This document shows positions 14,401 to 28,700 of a stretch of 64,000 nucleotides of DNA, one piece after another. The stretch comes from Rotaria macrura (lineage: Eukaryota > Rotifera > Eurotatoria > Philodinida > Philodinidae). The notes beneath the pieces were generated by a model. That model was not told the DNA's origin. It searched no databases and saw only the letters and a program-made list of their open reading frames with translations. Position 1 is the first letter of the stretch. Each line of letters opens with the position of its first letter. The translations under genes and the position numbers were made by a program. The stretch is taken from the NCBI GenBank assembly GCA_900239685.1, contig OENT01000002.1:124001-188000 (forward strand), written 5' to 3'.

Positions 14401-17400
14401 GAACAATGGGCAAAATGTTTACAACGTATGGATCCTTTTCGTTTAACATATTCGTTACAAATTATCGACATGCTTATACGACGTATGCCAACATACAAGG
14501 ATAGATTTGTTAATAAAGGTGGTTTAAAATATCTTTATGATTTATTTATTTCCAAAACATTTTTTACTGAACCAATCGATCGTTCGTGGTGCTCAGGCTT
14601 GCCTGAAGCGCTTCTATATACACTTAAAATACTGTGTTCTTGTCTATTGAAAATTCCTACACCATCTATACAACCTTTGGTTCAACAACAGCAACAACTT
14701 CCACCGCCACCATCATCGGCACCACCAGTGACAATATCAGCAGCAATCATTGACGAACAAAATTCACCACGTACACCGGTTAATACAAGAAAAAAAGTAT
14801 TTTTCTATTTTCATAGATTTATGAGGAGGAATCTTAAAATATAATTTTTTAAATTTAGACTCGACGTGAAACAACAACACCAGCCATAATGGCTGCATTA
14901 TCATCAACAGATGTAACAAATATTGATAATGCATCATCAACACCGATTGTTCATCAGCAATCACATTTTCATATATATGAACCTCACTGGGAGAATGTAG
15001 CATTAACAGATAAAGAAATCTTATTAGATACTTTAATCGATATACAATTATCTATTGTTACAAAAAGTACACGCTTATGTTGTCCAGTTGTTTTATTACA
15101 ATTCAATACTCGCACTGATTTACTGCATACATCAATGATATTGTTTATAACGCTATGTCATTCATATGATGATATACGTACGAAATTTATCGAACATCCA
15201 AAATTAAGTTTATGGTTAAAAACACTATTACTTGATGCATATGATTCAATACTCAGACGTGAAGCACAATCAAATATTTATCGATTATGTATCGTATCTA
15301 GTAATAGTAATAATAGTAATAATTGTTCAGGTATAATTTATTTTATAATATTAGTTGATGTTCAATGTAATACGTATCATCTACACTAGGTGACGGGTCA
15401 TTAGAAAAGGAATAGTGAGAAAAAAACTATCAGTTTCGGCAAATTTTCAAATCTTCAATCTTCAATCTTGAATGATTCTTTTGTTTTTCTTTTTCATTAA
15501 TCTCTCGAAGGTAACTGTATTATTTTGAAATAAAAATCAAACCGAAACACTAGAGTCAGTCTACAACAAAAAGGATTCAAGTCTAGACAGTTATTCTTAA
15601 AATATTCAATTAAATAACAAATAAATCAAAATGCAATAGTTTAACATTGCTTATCTTGTTTAATTCTAGGAACCAGTGATGATTTAAATCTTCAATCAAT
15701 AACAGATTTTCCTCCGCCACCGCCACCACCCATGCCAACACAACGTACTTGTCCTATCGATGAAGAAAAAGCTGCACAAACTTTAACGATTTCTATTTCG
15801 CCGGAATCCACCAACGAGCCACCTGTTGAACGTATTTGTCTTGTACCAATACTGACTAATCTACTTGAATTAATTCCTTATGCATTAAAATTTAATTCAT
15901 CATCATTATCATCATTACCACAAACCAATCTTGAATCTTATTCATTGCAAGCATTAAATATATCATCAACATTAATTACTAAATACGATAATCATTCATT
16001 ATTTCTCAATCAATCATCACATGAGTATTTTCATTTATTAACATTAATTATTGATCGTATGCATTATGATGAAATTAAACAAATAAAAATTCAAAAATAT
16101 AAACTATGTAATCTAAATACAAATACAAATCAGATTATATCATTTGATCATGAATTAATTGAAATATTAATAAATTTTATTCATGAACATATACCATATG
16201 AAACACAACGTGATAAATTAATTGAAGACGAAGTTCTATATGGTTTACTTTGTTTATTAACATCTATTGTTAAACAATATAATAATTTATATATGAAACA
16301 AATTAATCTTAATAATAATCAATCATATAAACAACTAACATTTAATTTAATTGATCGTGTATTTCGCTATCTATTCGAATTACCAACAAGTGAAAATCGT
16401 TGTGTACCAAAATGTAAATCATTATTAACACGTGCAAAATCATATGAATTTCTGAATGCTTTAATAATTGTTAATCGTGAAAATTTTATACAATTACAAA
16501 AGAAACTTCTCGACCAACACAATTCAATTGATCGTCAACAACCCTACATATGGGATTATTGGCCACGTGATGATGGACGTTCTTATTCAGGTTATGTTGG
16601 TCTAACAAATCTTGGTGCAACATGTTATGCTGCAACAAGTCTACAACATTTATATATGATACCAGAATTACGTACAGCTATATTGAATACAAATAAAACC
16701 GATAAACATGATTTAATTCTCTATGAATTAAAACGTATGTTTGCTTATTTACTTGAAAGTGAACGTCGTTCGTATAATCCGAAGAGTTTCTGTAAAGTAT
16801 ATACAATGGATGGTTTGCAATCATTGAATACAGGTGATCAAAAGGATATGACAGAATTTTTTACTGATCTCATAACAAAATTGGAAGAAATGTCCGATGA
16901 TTTAAAACAACTTGTACGTGATCTATTTTGTGGCATTCTTACAAATATTGTTATTTCATTCGATTGTCCACATATATCAAGAAAATTAGAAGAATTCTAT
17001 ACTGTACGTTGTCAAGTTGCCGATATGAAAGACGTACATGAATCATTAGCTGAACTAACTGTTAAAGATACATTGGAAGGCGATAATATGTATACATGCT
17101 CGAAATGTTCGAAAAAGGTTCGCGCTGAAAAACGTGTATGTTTCAGAAAATTACCTAAAATTTTATGTCTCAATACAATGAGATACACATTTAATATGGT
17201 TACAATGCAACGTGAAAAAGTGAATACGCTCTTTCAATTCCCTATGCAATTAGATATGAGTGGTTATATGGAAACAAATTTAATTGATAGAAACAAACAA
17301 ATTAGTAATGATAGTCAAGATAATGATGATGATAGTGATCATGAAAGGTATGAAGAATTTTTGTCTTCACAAAAGCACTTGTGTTGTTGTATTTTGTAAC

Positions 17401-20400
17401 GGGTAATAACATACATTGATAGATCGTCGAGAAAAGACTTTTTTTCATAGACATATTTATATATATAGGATGTTTCAAACAAAATTTCACTCTACATCAA
17501 AAATCGTTATATCTTTAGATGATGAAAGGAAGATGACACTTAGTTGTAGCAAATTATCTCATGATTTATTAGAATCGAATTTGAGAGTAAATGAGTCTAT
17601 GTCGTAGGAATCGGTTTCTGAACATATCAAAAAAAGAAACGAATATTGAAGAGTTCTTTCAATTAGAAAATAAATAAATTCATCGAAACTATATATATAT
17701 ATGGGATCTTTACACGCGTCGTAGATTGATGGCGAGAAAACGATGAATTTTAGTTGTAAAGTTCCAAATTGTAACAGTACATGAACAATAAAACGAATGA
17801 CAAAGAAATAGGTACTATAGAGGTTAGCTATAAACGTTTACTTAACATAGAAACGTTTTAGACAATCGATAAATTTGCAATGGAGTAGACATTGGAAATG
17901 ATATTCTTTCAAGGGGGAAAAAGCGATACTTCATCTACTTCAAAATTTTTTGAAGTACAAGGAAGTAAGATGGAAGTAAATGGAAGTAGAATGGAAGTAC
18001 GCACTCCTGAAGTATCGCTTTTTCCCCCTTGTATTCTTTAATTGTAATGAAGTTCTCACTGAGAAAAGTCAATATTTCTTCTTTCAATTTACGAATAATT
18101 AATTTATTCGATAGAATCATGCTCTTACTATTGATGTTTATTCGTTGACATAAGCTTATCTAGCTTAGATTCAAAAATAAATATCTATTTTCATTTTATA
18201 GTACAAACAAATATCCACCATCATCCCCATCATCTAGTAATGAATCGCATCTGTTTGAATTAATCGGTGTTACTGTTCATACGGGTACAGCTGAAGGTGG
18301 CCATTACTATTCATTCATACGTGAACGTGTCAAACGTCCGAATGATAATAATTTTCCAACAAATTCTGATATGATATTAGATAATCAACAACAATGCCAA
18401 CAACATCGTTGGTATTTATTCAACGATGCTGAAGTTAAACCATTCGATCCTTCACAAATTGCTAATGAATGTTTTGGTGGTGAAATAACATCGAAAGGAT
18501 ACGATCAGGGTTCGGATCGTTTTCTTGATTTTCAATTCGAAAAAACACATTCAGCATACATGCTATTCTACGAACGTATTGATACACCATCGTCAATGTC
18601 AACAACAACAGCGATTATTCCAACATTGCAATTAAAAGACCCAATACCATATACAATACCAAAAGATATATCCGATTGGATATGGGAAGATAATCGACGT
18701 TTTGTTCGTGATCGACATTTATTTGATCATCACTATTTTACATTTATGTGGACACTTTGTCATCATCAAGTACCATTGAATACATTCAGTATAAAACAAG
18801 ATGAACAACAAGAACAAACGGATAAAACTTTATCAACATCCGAATCTTATGATATGCTACCGATACAATTAGCGATAACATTCGTTTTTGAAACTTATAT
18901 ACATGCGAAAGATAAACCTACAATGACTGGTTGGGTTGAATATTTATGTAAACAATTCACAGCTTGTAAACCAGTTGCCGTTTGGTTTTTGGCACATATG
19001 ACACATGATGATACATGGTTAACTAAAGTTCTAGTTCGATGTCCGAATCATACTATACGTCATATGTTTGCACGTGTTCTTATCGATGTTCTACATAAAA
19101 GTCGTTTTCGGTAAAGAAATTTTCTTGATGTTTCTATTTGAATAAGATTCTTGTAGTTCTATCGATACTATACTTACGACTGAATTTCATTCAACGTTAA
19201 AATACTTCTTAGATAAATGCGACCTTAAACATCAGGTTGTTCCATCTGTGGTGCACACACAGTGAACATCTTTATTATATTCAACTTAGAAGTATTGATT
19301 TGCATGTTGAATAATTAATTTCATCCAATCTTACCATAAAAGGATGATTTGATTACAGACTTTTAAGTATCCGTGTAAAAATGCTCAGTCTTAAGAAGCA
19401 AAACAAAACAAGTCCTTGAAATATTTCTCGAACATCAATAGGATCTATCATATACGTTATAAGTGACTACGAAGGCATTACATCACTTGATTAGATTCAA
19501 ATTATCATGAATACTAACTGGAATCTGTAAGATAGACGATTGTAACTCAATGCATAAGAAAACAGAAGGACACACATGAAAAAGTTCTATTGACTAAGTA
19601 TTCTTTCATAAGTACAGCAAGTACTTATTCTCTATGCTAGTTGTTTCTTTTTTCATATGATAATTCTAGGGAAGAAATTACTTTTTTTCTGTTTTCTAGT
19701 GATTCTTCAAATGAAGATTCTCTTGTTGTTCAACAATTCATTCGTAAATATCTATCGATAATAAGTGAAGGTGGCGCACGTTTATCCATACGTTATATGT
19801 CGGAGTATTTTGTTTTTCTACATGATTTTGCTCGCAACGGTATTGATGAATGTTATCTATTACTTGATTGTTCATGTATACAACAATTAATTACATTCTA
19901 TATGTTACATCGTGGTCGGCAACCTAAACAATCATCATCGAACAATAACAACAACAATAATAATAATACTGATGATGGAAATACAAGTTCCGATGATGAA
20001 AATCAATCAAGTACAAATCTATTGATGACAACAAACACAATTGATGATGACATAATACCATTGAATAACATACGTCTACCAGCAAATAACAATTTAAATC
20101 GTCCAGGTATATTTGAAAAAATGTTTCCCTTAATAGCATTGCTATTAGAAACTGAACGTACACGTACGAATCTCGAAAATTTTGATCTACATTTATTTAT
20201 TGAAAATGATTTTGCTTTCATACAACAACAAATTCTTGATAATATTAATTCGAAAGCTACAGCACATATTATACAATTAATATGTTATAAAAATGAAGTC
20301 TATGCGAATAAAATTATTAATCTTCTAACACAATGGATAACAAATTATAAAAATGATATGAATAGTATACAAGCACTATTTAAAGTATTGACTTATTTAA

Positions 20401-23400
20401 TTGAACAAAATCCCAATAATATTACTAATGAAAATACAAACGATCAACAACAACAAATATCATTAACAGAAAATGCGGATAGTAATAAAAATTGGTGTGA
20501 CTTTTCATCATTAATTGTTCTAAGAATTGGTAAATTAATTGATATATGTCCAACACAAGTCTTTGAATGGTTTAATAATGTTGTTAATAAATCATCGATT
20601 ATACATCGTTGGATTTATAATAACATAAGACAATGGTTAAAACCGTATCTCTTGTATAATACGTATACTAAAGTACGTACGTTAATTGCACAATTAATGG
20701 TTGCACTTGTACCATCAACAATATTTCGACAAACATATCGAACAGGAAAATATTTTCTAAATCTATCTAAACAACAATTAGCATCAGCAGCACAAACAAC
20801 AACAACGACAACAACAACGCATGGAACGATAACATCATTATTAACATTTAATCCACAAGTAAGATAAACATAAATATAAAATGAAAACAAAAACGAATCT
20901 ATCGTAACATTAAAGTATAATACTATAAAACTAAAATTCGATATCTAAAACTATAAACATTTTAGTTCGTTTCATTCGAAGATACGATTGAATGTTCATG
21001 AGATTTACATCGATCGTTCATAGTTCATAATACGAGTCAATGTAATGGATACATCATGATTCGACAAATCAAATAAATTCATTACGAGAGAATTAAAGTC
21101 AAAATATCTTGGTTGAACATAGATCGGAAATTTAATGTATCAGAATATATCTATTAGAAAGAAAATTAATTTTAAAAGTTTTGAAGAACTTTACTGAATG
21201 AAATCCTATATATATTAAGAACAAAGCATTTTTATTCGATTTATGTGTACAGTTCGAACACATTTCTTGTTAGTTCAAAATTTTAATCTAGTTGAAATTA
21301 TGACATATTCTCAAGCGATGATTTACGTACGAATTCATCCTTAGATAATATGAATACAATCAATACAAATGTATTGATCTGTAACCCCACGAATCTTAGG
21401 GCAGCATTGAAGTTTTGTTGAATTATAATAGTTTCAAAATTATCACTTTGTGAATCACACTCTAATGTCTGATCATCACTAGTTTAAAATGGATGAGTAT
21501 AGCGAGTAACTGTACGATACGAAACAAAATTTCATTCGAAATTCGTACCTAGTTCATCATGATGTTATGAAGAAGTTCGAAGAGATGAATAAAACATCTA
21601 TATAACAGCTAGTGATATCACCATAAAGCTAATATGACTAACTAGAACAGTGATGACGAAATTTTCCAACCATTATTACCAGAACTTTTCAACTACGCTG
21701 TACACTATTAAATAAAAAAATAAGCCATAACGATGAATATAAACTTATAATTCAATATTGTATTTTGAATACATTCGTTTTTATTTTCTCTTCATTAGCT
21801 ATCAACTGTTTCTAATACAACATCATTTTCTTCTCTATTCGATCATCAACAAGGTGCACAGTATCCATCTGATTTTACAACGGATACATGTCCTATACTT
21901 CAAAAATTATTATCTTATCTTCTTGAACTTCTTGTTGAAATTGGCCATGATCAAACTGAATTGCATATGAATGATAATCAACAACGTCTGGTACAATATC
22001 TATCTATATTGATACATTTTACACGGTATGCCCCTGAAAAATGTTTATTATCAGAAAATGATTATTTACATGCATTATGTTCATTAATATCACATCCAAA
22101 ATTAACCGAAGATCATACAATAAGTAATGGTAATAAATTATTAATATTTATATTATTACAACAATTATTAAATGAAAAAACATTTCTAACAAATATTCTT
22201 AATTTTGAACATGATTTTAAACAACAATTACCCATGTGTTTAATTATTGTCGATCATGAAGATCAAGAATTAATATTGTATAATCGTTTATTTTTATTTA
22301 TTTATTATAATATATTAAAACAATTTTGTCAATATTCATGGCCATATAGTAAAGAATTAGCAGTGCATAAAAATATGTCGTGGGCATTGAAAAATGTTTT
22401 ACCATATGTAAATTTGTATCCTGATGCGTGTGAACAATTGTCATCTATATGTAAAATAATATCGCATTCAAATCATGATAATATAACAAATGAAGATTTA
22501 CAAATAATTCAAGATTTCAAAAAAGATTTATACATATTAATCTATCGTTTTAATGATATACGTTCATCATGGACAATTATACTCGATTTAACACGTGACA
22601 TGTGTGATTTACAAGCATCGCACGATGAACGTTTACAAATATTAAATCGTCGAGGTTTACCCGTATTAACAACGATATTTTTTACGATGTTTTCATTATA
22701 TCATGATCAAACACAAGCACAAATCTTATCCATACAAAATGATTTAATTTATCTATTATGTTTAATTGCTAATTTACTTGATTCAGCTGATTTAAACATT
22801 AAGAAACAACAAACTAATTCAACTATCAACATGCGTAATATTGTTGGTACACAATGGAAAGAAAAAATGGAATTAGTTGGTAAATTACTTTTATTACTCA
22901 ATTCATTTAATTCAAGTGAAATACGACAACGTGCATTGGAATTATTGAAAAAAATCATTGTTCAATTAACTATACAAGATTTAACACATGTTGCATTGCA
23001 TGTTAAAACAACACATGAACAAGCAGCTGCACAATCACATCCACAACTTGGACCATGTAAGATAGGAGAAGAATTGCAATGAATAATATACTCAACTAAA
23101 TCGTTCTTTTGTTCTATTGAAGATTTTCCACGACGAAAACAGCCTATAAGTAATGTACAACAGCAACAACAACAAGGTATTTTCATGCGATACATATCAT
23201 GAGAGATTTGATTTTCATTTCTGGGAAAATTAGAAATACATTTATCTATGGGAGAGTATGATGCAGTAAACAAGCTATCCGAATTATTATCTACTAGGAA
23301 AGTCATTTCAATGAAACTAGAGCAATGCAGTTCTTATTTTCTTCTAGGCGAGACAAGTATAATTTCACTATTTGTTTTGTTTTTACTAATAACCAGATAT

Positions 23401-24777
23401 TTATTGAAAATGAAAAGAAAACGACGCATTATCGATTTCTGAAATATGTTCTCAAATATAAAATCTTGCAATTTTAATCGCAATCGATGTATCACCATGA
23501 CGAGGATAAAAAAAGATTTGTTCGAACTTTGATTGATATGGTTCTATCTATAGGTTTTCTTTTCCGTTAATAATTAACGAGTGAAAATAGATATCTGTTA
23601 TTTGAAAGAGAAGACCAAAAGACTGTAGTCTCAAGCCCAATGCTACAAAGAAAAAACATAAATACATATCGTGATTTATTACTATCGTTTTTTGTATAGA
23701 TAGATACACGAAAACGTCTTACATATTTACTTTACGATTTTAGTCGAGATAACATTGTATAGAATGAACTATTCTCAAGTGAAGATCGATCTCTCAGAGT
23801 TGCTCTACATAAATTTATTTTATCATTTGTGTGGCATATCCACTGAATATATAATCCTATAAAGAAAATCATCGATTAGCATGTACATGAAGAGAGTATA
23901 TTTCCCGCAAACGATATGAAAGCTTAAAAAGTCATTCTCTCCAAAAGTAGAATCTATAGACATATGACTGTTCTCTGACAGATACACATCTACTCACTAT
24001 CTGAAATTACACATCGAGTATATAAATTAGTCATCAGACTATCAAATGGTTGATAAAAGATATATCATTATAAGTGTTTTGTATATGATTATTTCACAAG
24101 GATTCTATACTTAATACTTTGGCAATTTTCGCATTGAATAGACTTAATTAGAGAACTTTAATGCTTCATTGTTTTAATTCTTCTTCTATTGAATCAAAAC
24201 AACTATTAATAAACTCTAAAACTCACTTTCAGGAACAATCGATCGTATTGGTAATCAAGCGGTTCATACTCCATTTCGAGCACATTTTGGCATGTATTTC
24301 AAAACTCAACTACTTGAAACATCACTCGGCCGTGATTTAGGTTCGTTCAATTCAGTAAAGAAAAATAAAACTTGTTTTTGTTCTTGACTTTCTCTAGATT
24401 TTGATCGTGCTGTTCATGCTTATTACTTGCCATATCATACATTTATTGATTCTTTAGCACGTTATGCATATAATCAAAATTCTTTGAATGGTTCGATATT
24501 AAATCTTGTAACACTTGTTGCTTGTGAAGGTGTGCAAAGTATGCATTTAACACTATTTGCTAAATTATGTCTTGAAATATCTAATCAATCAAAATCAAGT
24601 GCTCAAACATTGATTCATGATTTATTACAAACATCATCCTCATATTATTTTCATCATTACATTGAAATTGTCTTAATCGATGAACGTATATCATTACATC
24701 AAATAGATAACTATTCATTTCTTTATACATATTTACCAATGATATTGAATATGAAAAAATCTTCAACAGCAGTAGTA

Positions 24778-24808
<31 letters not shown>

Positions 24809-25332
24809 CAACAGCAACGAATGATTCAACACAAGTGTTTATACAACGACTAGAACAATTACTTAATAAAACATGTGAACATTGTTTACAATCGATATAT
24901 AATGAATCACAAACAAATTTAGATTGGTTACAATCATATAAAAAATTGCTGAAAGCAATTAAATATTCACATACACAAATAATTGGTGATATTAAAGCAT
25001 TAGAAATATATTTACATTGTCAATTAATAAGTGATAAAAGTAAAATACAAAATATAATTGAACAAAGTGTAAGATTTATTGAACAAAATTTACAATTACC
25101 ATTGTTAATTGATGATGAACAACAGCAACAACAAGAAAGTGAATCAACAACAATAGTTGATGATGAAAATAATCCAGTCAAAAAACGACGTTTAGATGAT
25201 AGTAATATAACAATTGATATAACAAATAATGATCCTAAACGTAAATCAATAATGGATACATTACAAATTTTACAAACATTTTTAACAAATATGAATAATA
25301 TAACTAATGAATCGACGACGATTGAACAATAA
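2389..25332 (+). CDS. USP34: Ubiquitin carboxyl-terminal hydrolase 34 homologue (giant USP deubiquitinase)
   Basis: USP34-type deubiquitinase: removes ubiquitin from substrates; the vertebrate enzyme acts on axin in Wnt signalling and in DNA-damage responses. Exons: 2389-2440 (uncertain), 2470-2585, 3400-4010, 4754-5845, 6633-7082, 7141-7223, 7649-7744, 7802-8194, 8265-8374, 9645-10471, 10546-10715, 12425-13519, 14278-14796, 14859-15330, 15670-17347, 18202-19110, 19700-20858, 21799-23056, 23123-23176, 24233-24340, 24398-25332. From 2470 these total 12,135 nt, exactly 4,044 codons plus stop; human USP34 is about 3,546 aa. The N-terminal block aligns with human (WPQTRCACLC against WTQRQCLCC). 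A ubiquitin-like segment lies near 13245-13370. The USP core has the Cys box GLTNLGATCYA (catalytic Cys 16623-16625), a CxxC zinc pair near 17098-17109, the His box GGHYYSFIR (His 18302-18304) and WYLFNDAEVKPF. All catalytic residues are present. Extra length is low-complexity acidic, Ser/Thr and Gln insertions. Confidence 0.95.
2709..2793. repeat. Short inverted-repeat element in USP34 intron
   Basis: An 85-bp imperfect palindrome with ends CTATTACCCATTTC and GAAATGAGTAATAG, followed inward by GCAGGCAGGTGGATAC against its counterpart GTGTCCGCCCGCC. It lies in the 2586-3399 intron and looks like a very small MITE. A clean target duplication is not evident. Confidence 0.5.
8024..8110 (+). repeat. 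CAG/CAA repeat coding a polyglutamine tract
   Basis: A run of CAG and CAA codons within the USP34 exon 7802-8194 encodes roughly 30 residues, nearly all Gln (one Ile). The early part is pure CAG and the later part CAA-rich, which usually stabilises the repeat. It falls in the acidic, poorly conserved linker between the N-terminal block and the AKNMADFEDMSE motif conserved with human USP34. Confidence 0.9.
17910..18031. mobile_element. 122-bp hAT-type MITE in USP34 intron
   Basis: Terminal inverted repeats CAAGGGGGAAAAAGCGATAC / GTATCGCTTTTTCCCCCTTG bound a 122-bp insert flanked by perfect 8-bp direct repeats TATTCTTT (17902-17909 and 18032-18039). An 8-bp duplication with CA...TG ends is typical of hAT elements. 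The interior consists of tandem variants of TGGAAGTA and has no coding capacity. It lies in the intron 17348-18201, just downstream of the exon carrying the catalytic cysteine. Confidence 0.85.
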
Positions 25333-25539
25333 ATAGTAGTTATTTGAAACATTTTTTTTTCAAGGAAAAATCAAAATACACGTTGTCTCGTCTTTCATTT
25401 GTTCACGCACTTTCTGGTCATTGATCGTTACAACGTGTTAAAGTGTTCCTGTTCTCTTTCGTTTGTTTTAGCAGCATTGCGTTGTATTATGTGGTGAATT
25501 CGCCTATTAAAAACATACATTTCACATATATTCTATATA

Positions 25540-25548
25540 TACATATAC

Positions 25549-25573
<25 letters not shown>
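25540..25573. repeat. TA microsatellite
   Basis: A run of (TA)n, preceded by imperfect ATATATACATATACAT units, lies between the USP34 stop codon and the MROH1 start. Confidence 0.85.
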
Positions 25574-25580
<7 letters not shown>

Positions 25581-25799
25581 ATTGTGCGTATTCCAAACAT
25601 TGGTTATTTTTTCTTTTCTCTTCTTTTTTTTTCGGGGGAATTCTTTTCTCTTTTTTTCTCATGCGTTTCATTTTTTTTTGTGTAATTTCAACGAGAAAAA
25701 AAAACTCTTTGCTATTTTCTATGTATATACATGGAAAGGAAAAATTTAACTCAGAAAACGTTTCGAACCTATTTATAGATATTGTTCTTGATTGGTTTT

Positions 25800-28700
25800 A
25801 TGGATTCGCAAAATTCTGTAGAAAGTAAGAATTAGCTGCATATTTTCTAGAGGAGCTCATAGATGAATAAGAAAAATTTTAAATAATAACTCACATACGA
25901 ATGACTTTTTCCTTCTTTTTAGCACTAACTATTGCTCTGATTGATACACTATCAGATAAGAATGAGAAAGTACGTGATAGTGTGGCACAATCAATAGTTG
26001 ATACTGGTAAAAAATTACCTCAGTCAACAGTAAAACTATGTACGAATTATCTGGATAAACATCAAAAATTACCTGAAACACACCGAGCATCTATCTTACG
26101 TGTCATTCAACGTATTCTTAATTATCATCAGGATAAAGAAGGAACAGTACCATTTGACAGTAATACATTCGAATCACTTACTCGTGTTGCTGTCAGTGAG
26201 CTAACAATGCCAAAAGTTTGTTTCTAAATACTGAATCTTGTTCTATTTGATTATTCGATTGTCTATATTAAACACAGGAATTGATTCCGTTATGGCAACA
26301 AGCTGCTACAGATGTCTTAGTTGAAGTCGGCAAATGTGAGCCTGATCTTGTTTGTACCGCTATTTTACCGCATATGCAAGCTGGTCAATTACCACAATTC
26401 TTTGTTCTACAAACAGTTGGTAGTCTTGCTGAAGCCAATCGTAAGAACAATTTGTTTGTGAAATAAAAGTGATCGACGGTGGAAGAATCTCAGCCGATAA
26501 TATTTTACCTTCTTTTTGTTTCGGGTAACCTAAAGAAAAACTAGTTCGAGTAAGTTAAGAATGAGTGTGATTTCTGTGCTTTTTTCTAAAAAAGCAATCG
26601 CAACCAGAGACCGAAAACAAATTGAATGGAGATTTTGAAAAAGTAGCTCGGATCGAATCGAATCGAATCCGAAGTGTCTATTTGGTTCCACTTCCGAATC
26701 GCAGCACTGAGTGTCATTTTCAAATCTTTTTCGCGTTGTTAGTCGTGTCATTGCAACACCTTGCAGCAATACTACCATCGGGTGACAATTCATCGCTGCT
26801 AGACAAATTGTCATGCAAAGAAGTTCGAATTTTGACCTCTCGAGAATGAAAAACAATCTCTTTATTAGCTCAATCGAAAGTAACATTAATTGATATTTCT
26901 ATTTCCCCTATATTTCATCTTTATTTCATAGCAATTGTTTTTCTCAATAGGTTTGATATTGTTCAGCTGCCTACACGTGCGCTTGAAGTTTCTTACTGGT
27001 AGAATCAATGGGCGAAAGCTGAGACTTTATTGCTTTTGAAATGCCATATGTACACTAAATAGTTCTGACTGATTCTGTCGAACCCAAATTCAAGACAACA
27101 GCTCCCACAGTGACTAGTGTTTTCGACAACTTGAGAGAAAATCATTGAGATCCGACGAAATTCAAAGCAAACTGCAAAACCCTAAAAGATCTCAGTTCTA
27201 GTTGCGAATCATGCCAAAAAGTTATCCATAGATAATAAAAACTCTTGGCATTGATACTAAAACCTTTGCAATAACCGGAAGATCTCAGCATGCTCAGAAA
27301 ATTGAACGAAATGCAGAAACAAGTGGAATAGAAGTCCAGTTTAGAAAATAGACAAGATAGTTCTTTCCCTTGATTAGAATCTTTACATGCACCCTGCTCA
27401 ATCTCTTTTTTTGTTATGAAATTACTTTTTCTTGTAGAATCTGTTTTTCTATTATGATTATTCTTTGCGAAATACACTTAAAAGAATAAGAAAAGAATAC
27501 GGTTTTTTCGAGATAGATGAAGTTAGCTTATCATGTCTGTGCACTCACTCTATGAGAAATGATGCGATTTTCTTTCATGTATGCGTTGAATATAGTCGGA
27601 TCGGATCGAATTGAGATTTTTCTATTCGTTTCAGTCTCTGATCGGAACTATCTTCTGACATAAAATTGAAAAAATCCAATCAGATTCGTTTCAATAAAAT
27701 CAAAATGATACTTGTGCAGAAATTTATCTCAGCTGATTATGGATTTCAAGTGAATCCGAATGAAAATAACTTCTATTCCAATTTTTTTCAAGAGAGATAT
27801 GTATATTTTAAAGAGCCTGTTTTTAGAAATAGTATTTTTTACATTAATGATGATAATGATTTCAATAGAGACTGTTATTTTTTCTCTCATGTAAACATCA
27901 TGATCGAATTTTCCTTATCATCCTTACCAAGAAATCTGTTGTTACTTCATTTGTGAAATCTATTAATAATCATTCAGTTTTACAGTTGAAACAAGTCAGC
28001 AACATAAAATTCTGTTTCTTACCAAACGTTTGTTCTTCTTAAAAATTTTACATTATTTATCGAAATCATAGCAAAGTATTATATGTTAAGATCTTTTCGT
28101 TATATAGAAAATTACACTATTGAAAAATTTCTTTAGCTCGCGGTATGGTTCATCAATTGCGTGCAATGTTTAGCCGTATATTACCAATGATGGGCATGGT
28201 GAAACAAGAAAATTATCGTTGGGTGTATACAGCAGTACTATATAAATTCTGTTTGGCTCTAATTGATTTTCAAGCTAATGGTGAAGAAAAGAATCGTGAG
28301 GTCTTTGCTCCACAGCAATTTGAAAATGATGCATTTGCTGCCTATGAAGTATTTCTTACATCAGCTTGGATTGGATCAAAAGAACTTAAAGTATAGTAGA
28401 ATGACAATGATCTCTATTCGATTATGGTTTTTGTTTGTATTTTTCTACATTAAAAGGTTCGAAACATTTGTGTACAGGCAATTGGTCGTCTTGTTTGTTT
28501 ATTTTCTTCAGCAAAGTTCACCGAACAATATCCACGTTTAATGCAAAATATACTTGGACTTTACAGAAAAAATGTCGACCGTTTATATGTTAGTGAAACC
28601 TTAAATTCTGTTGTATTGTTGGCTCATCAATGGAATGTAGCACAATTGAAAATTTCGATGGATGCTATTTTAAAAGAAGTTTTCAATGAAGTAAACATAA

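Noticed and set aside
27142..27956. Open frames of about 100 codons on both strands
   Set aside because: They fall inside or beside the hAT-like element in the MROH1 intron and encode nothing recognisable.
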